A stretch of DNA of 64,000 nt from SIG299 sp964541485 (GTDB taxonomy: Bacteria > Bacillota > Clostridia > Lachnospirales > Lachnospiraceae), in contig CAZIQL010000005.1 in the NCBI GenBank assembly GCA_964541485.1, positions 25,693 through 89,692 of the forward strand, given 5' to 3'. The notes beneath the pieces were generated by a model. The model saw only the letters and a program-made list of their open reading frames with translations. It made no database searches and was not told the DNA's origin. Shown here piece after piece: positions 62,690-64,000 of the stretch (positions are counted from its first letter, which is position 1; every line of letters starts with the position of its first letter). The translations under genes were made by a program, and so were the position numbers.

Positions 62690-64000
62690 TTATTCTTCAC
62701 ATGTTTCGTATTTTATCTGGTCACCAACGGCTTCGTCTAGTATGGTAAAGTCATTTGGACCCTCAATGACAATTAGAGGCATTTCATCAATTCCGTATAT
62801 GCCATCTTGCATGATTGAGATAAACGCCTGCAGACAGGTTTCGTAAAGAGTGTTGTATATCTGGCGACATCCGAAACCGGAATTTGCTTCTCGAACGAGC
62901 ACATTCATATAGTCCTCGCCTAACACTGCATCGACTCTGATGTCTTTGCTAATCTCGCCAAGAGTTTTAGCAATGATTCTTATGATAGCCATTTCAGAGA
63001 GTTTCTTAAAATTCACAATCAAATTGAATCTGCCGACCGTCTCGTGAGAGAAAAGCTTCAAAACATCTTCTCTGGTAATGTCGTCGTAAGTATCATATGC
63101 TTTTTCTTGAGCAACAAATCCCATGGTTTTTTCTGCCTTTTGCTTTTTCTTCTCACGCACTTCGTTAAAACTACCGGCGCATACCCAGAAAATGCCTCGT
63201 GTGTCGACGGCGGTATTCCCAATTTTCTCGGTATGCCCATCCATGAATGCTAGTAGCTGAGCCTGGACCTGTGGACCACCTGTATCTCGGTTAAATTTCA
63301 CCTTGTCAAACTCATCTAACCACAGGATTCCATATCGCTGTTGTAGATCAAATTTGTGATACGGAGCGAATTCTGACAGGATATTGTTTACTGTTGTTCC
63401 TCGGTATCCTTCTGGTGTAAGCCGCGATGCATCTTTTCGGCTACAGACAAGTGATGGTATTTCTGCTTCGAAGAATTCTTTAAGTGCTTTAAATAGTGCT
63501 GATTTACCATTTCCGCTTGGAGCAGTTAGTAACGCAGTGCTGCAACGTTCCGGTGTTTCACCAAGGGAGAGCGTGTAAAGGAAGTTGTAAAGGACGGCAA
63601 GTAGCCGCTTTAGTCCTTCTTCTTGTCCGATAATGTCCATGGAGATTGCTTTGAAGAATGCGGAGAAAGAATACTTTTCAAGGAACTCTTTACACTCGTA
63701 CACCAATTTTTCTTTGTAAGTTTTCGGTTTTGGTCTCTCCTCTTCTTTAGGGGGATCGTCTTCATTTATGTACGGACAATCCTCAGCGTCTACAAATGGA
63801 CATTCTTCATCATTTTCATACGGGCAAACATCCTCATCTGTCTTGTCACCATGCTCCGTGTTTTTAGTTTCATCAGAAGGCGTTTCTTCTGATAGCGTGC
63901 TTTCATCTTTATCAGATTTGGCACTCGATTCATTCTTTTTGTTATCATCCTCCTTGTTGTTATTTGGGTCTGCAGGTGTTTGTGTTGGCTTCGTGGGCGG
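62690..64000 (-). CDS. AAA+ ATPase (ClpX/ClpB-like), 5' part outside the window
   Basis: The frame stays open from the stop at 62690 to the window edge, so the N-terminus is missing. The ATPase occupies the last 330 residues: Walker A TAPSGNGKSALF, Walker B ILWLDEFDKV, sensor-1 region FWVCAGSFNEV and a late GCRQIYNTL sensor-2 Arg. The order fits the Clp/HslU group of unfoldases, without a visible N-terminal zinc finger. Upstream of it about 100 residues are highly acidic and low in complexity, with three tandem eight-residue units of the type CPYENDEE, CPFVDAED, CPYINEDD. TTG 63706 could start a shorter form. The partner or substrate is not known; plasmid and phage proteins of this type act in replication or packaging. 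Confidence 0.72.
   Translation of the reverse strand, partial: PPTKPTQTPADPNNNKEDDNKKNESSAKSDKDESTLSEETPSDETKNTEHGDKTDEDVCPYENDEECPFVDAEDCPYINEDDPPKEEERPKPKTYKEKLVYECKEFLEKYSFSAFFKAISMDIIGQEEGLKRLLAVLYNFLYTLSLGETPERCSTALLTAPSGNGKSALFKALKEFFEAEIPSLVCSRKDASRLTPEGYRGTTVNNILSEFAPYHKFDLQQRYGILWLDEFDKVKFNRDTGGPQVQAQLLAFMDGHTEKIGNTAVDTRGIFWVCAGSFNEVREKKKQKAEKTMGFVAQEKAYDTYDDITREDVLKLFSHETVGRFNLIVNFKKLSEMAIIRIIAKTLGEISKDIRVDAVLGEDYMNVLVREANSGFGCRQIYNTLYETCLQAFISIMQDGIYGIDEMPLIVIEGPNDFTILDEAVGDQIKYETCEE

Overview
The window looks like the chromosome of a spore-forming, gut- or rumen-type Firmicute, most probably a Lachnospiraceae. This rests on spoVT next to mazG and hup, strong AGGAGG ribosome sites, lipoproteins with Pro-Thr linkers, LplABC-type oligosaccharide transport and a catabolite-responsive element. 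No rRNA, tRNA or CRISPR array was seen. An assembly gap of 100 N lies at 38569-38668, and both window edges cut a gene.

Layout. (1) 1-5540: a polysaccharide locus with a GH130 phosphorylase (5' end missing), a GH5 lipoprotein, a CE17-like SGNH esterase and a GH1-CE2 fusion; together they fit breakdown of acetylated (gluco)mannan. (2) 5670-12200: a signalling operon with an HD-GYP response regulator and two membrane hybrid histidine kinases, one fused to a DegV domain. (3) 12320-22500: pyruvate kinase, then a tight run of two ABC half-transporters with zinc ribbons flanking a DUF1854 protein, an APH-fold sugar kinase, a DUF512/radical-SAM protein and a PHP phosphatase. (4) 22541-26162: a large secreted protein of six carbohydrate-binding-like modules with no catalytic domain. 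(5) 26222-38225: a CRE-controlled GH4 enzyme, a membrane protein, LplB/LplC/LplA-like transport genes, four small membrane proteins, two MalK-type ATPases and an AraC regulator. (6) 38256-42900: an M6 metalloprotease lipoprotein, spoVT, mazG and hup, ordinary host genes.

(7) 42900-64000: an accessory region, almost entirely on the minus strand and visibly more A/T-rich. It starts right after the hup terminator. Its first block (42917-52093) is a translationally coupled operon of two clear tyrosine recombinases, a large recombinase-like protein, a coiled-coil TnpC-like protein and a 1023-residue protein with 14 zinc-ribbon modules, headed by an XRE regulator. The layout recalls Tn554-type or recombinase-trio elements, but with a zinc-ribbon array as an integral operon member. 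This is the best candidate for an undescribed system. Beyond it lie a BspA-like leucine-rich lipoprotein, several membrane proteins, an XRE regulator with six operator-like palindromes, a PPP-family phosphatase, a PD-(D/E)XK-like protein, small zinc-ribbon proteins and an AAA+ ATPase that runs off the right edge. The far end of the island is not in the window.

All functions are assigned by reading motifs in the translated sequence. No database search was run, so subfamily calls and all regulatory sites are inferences.
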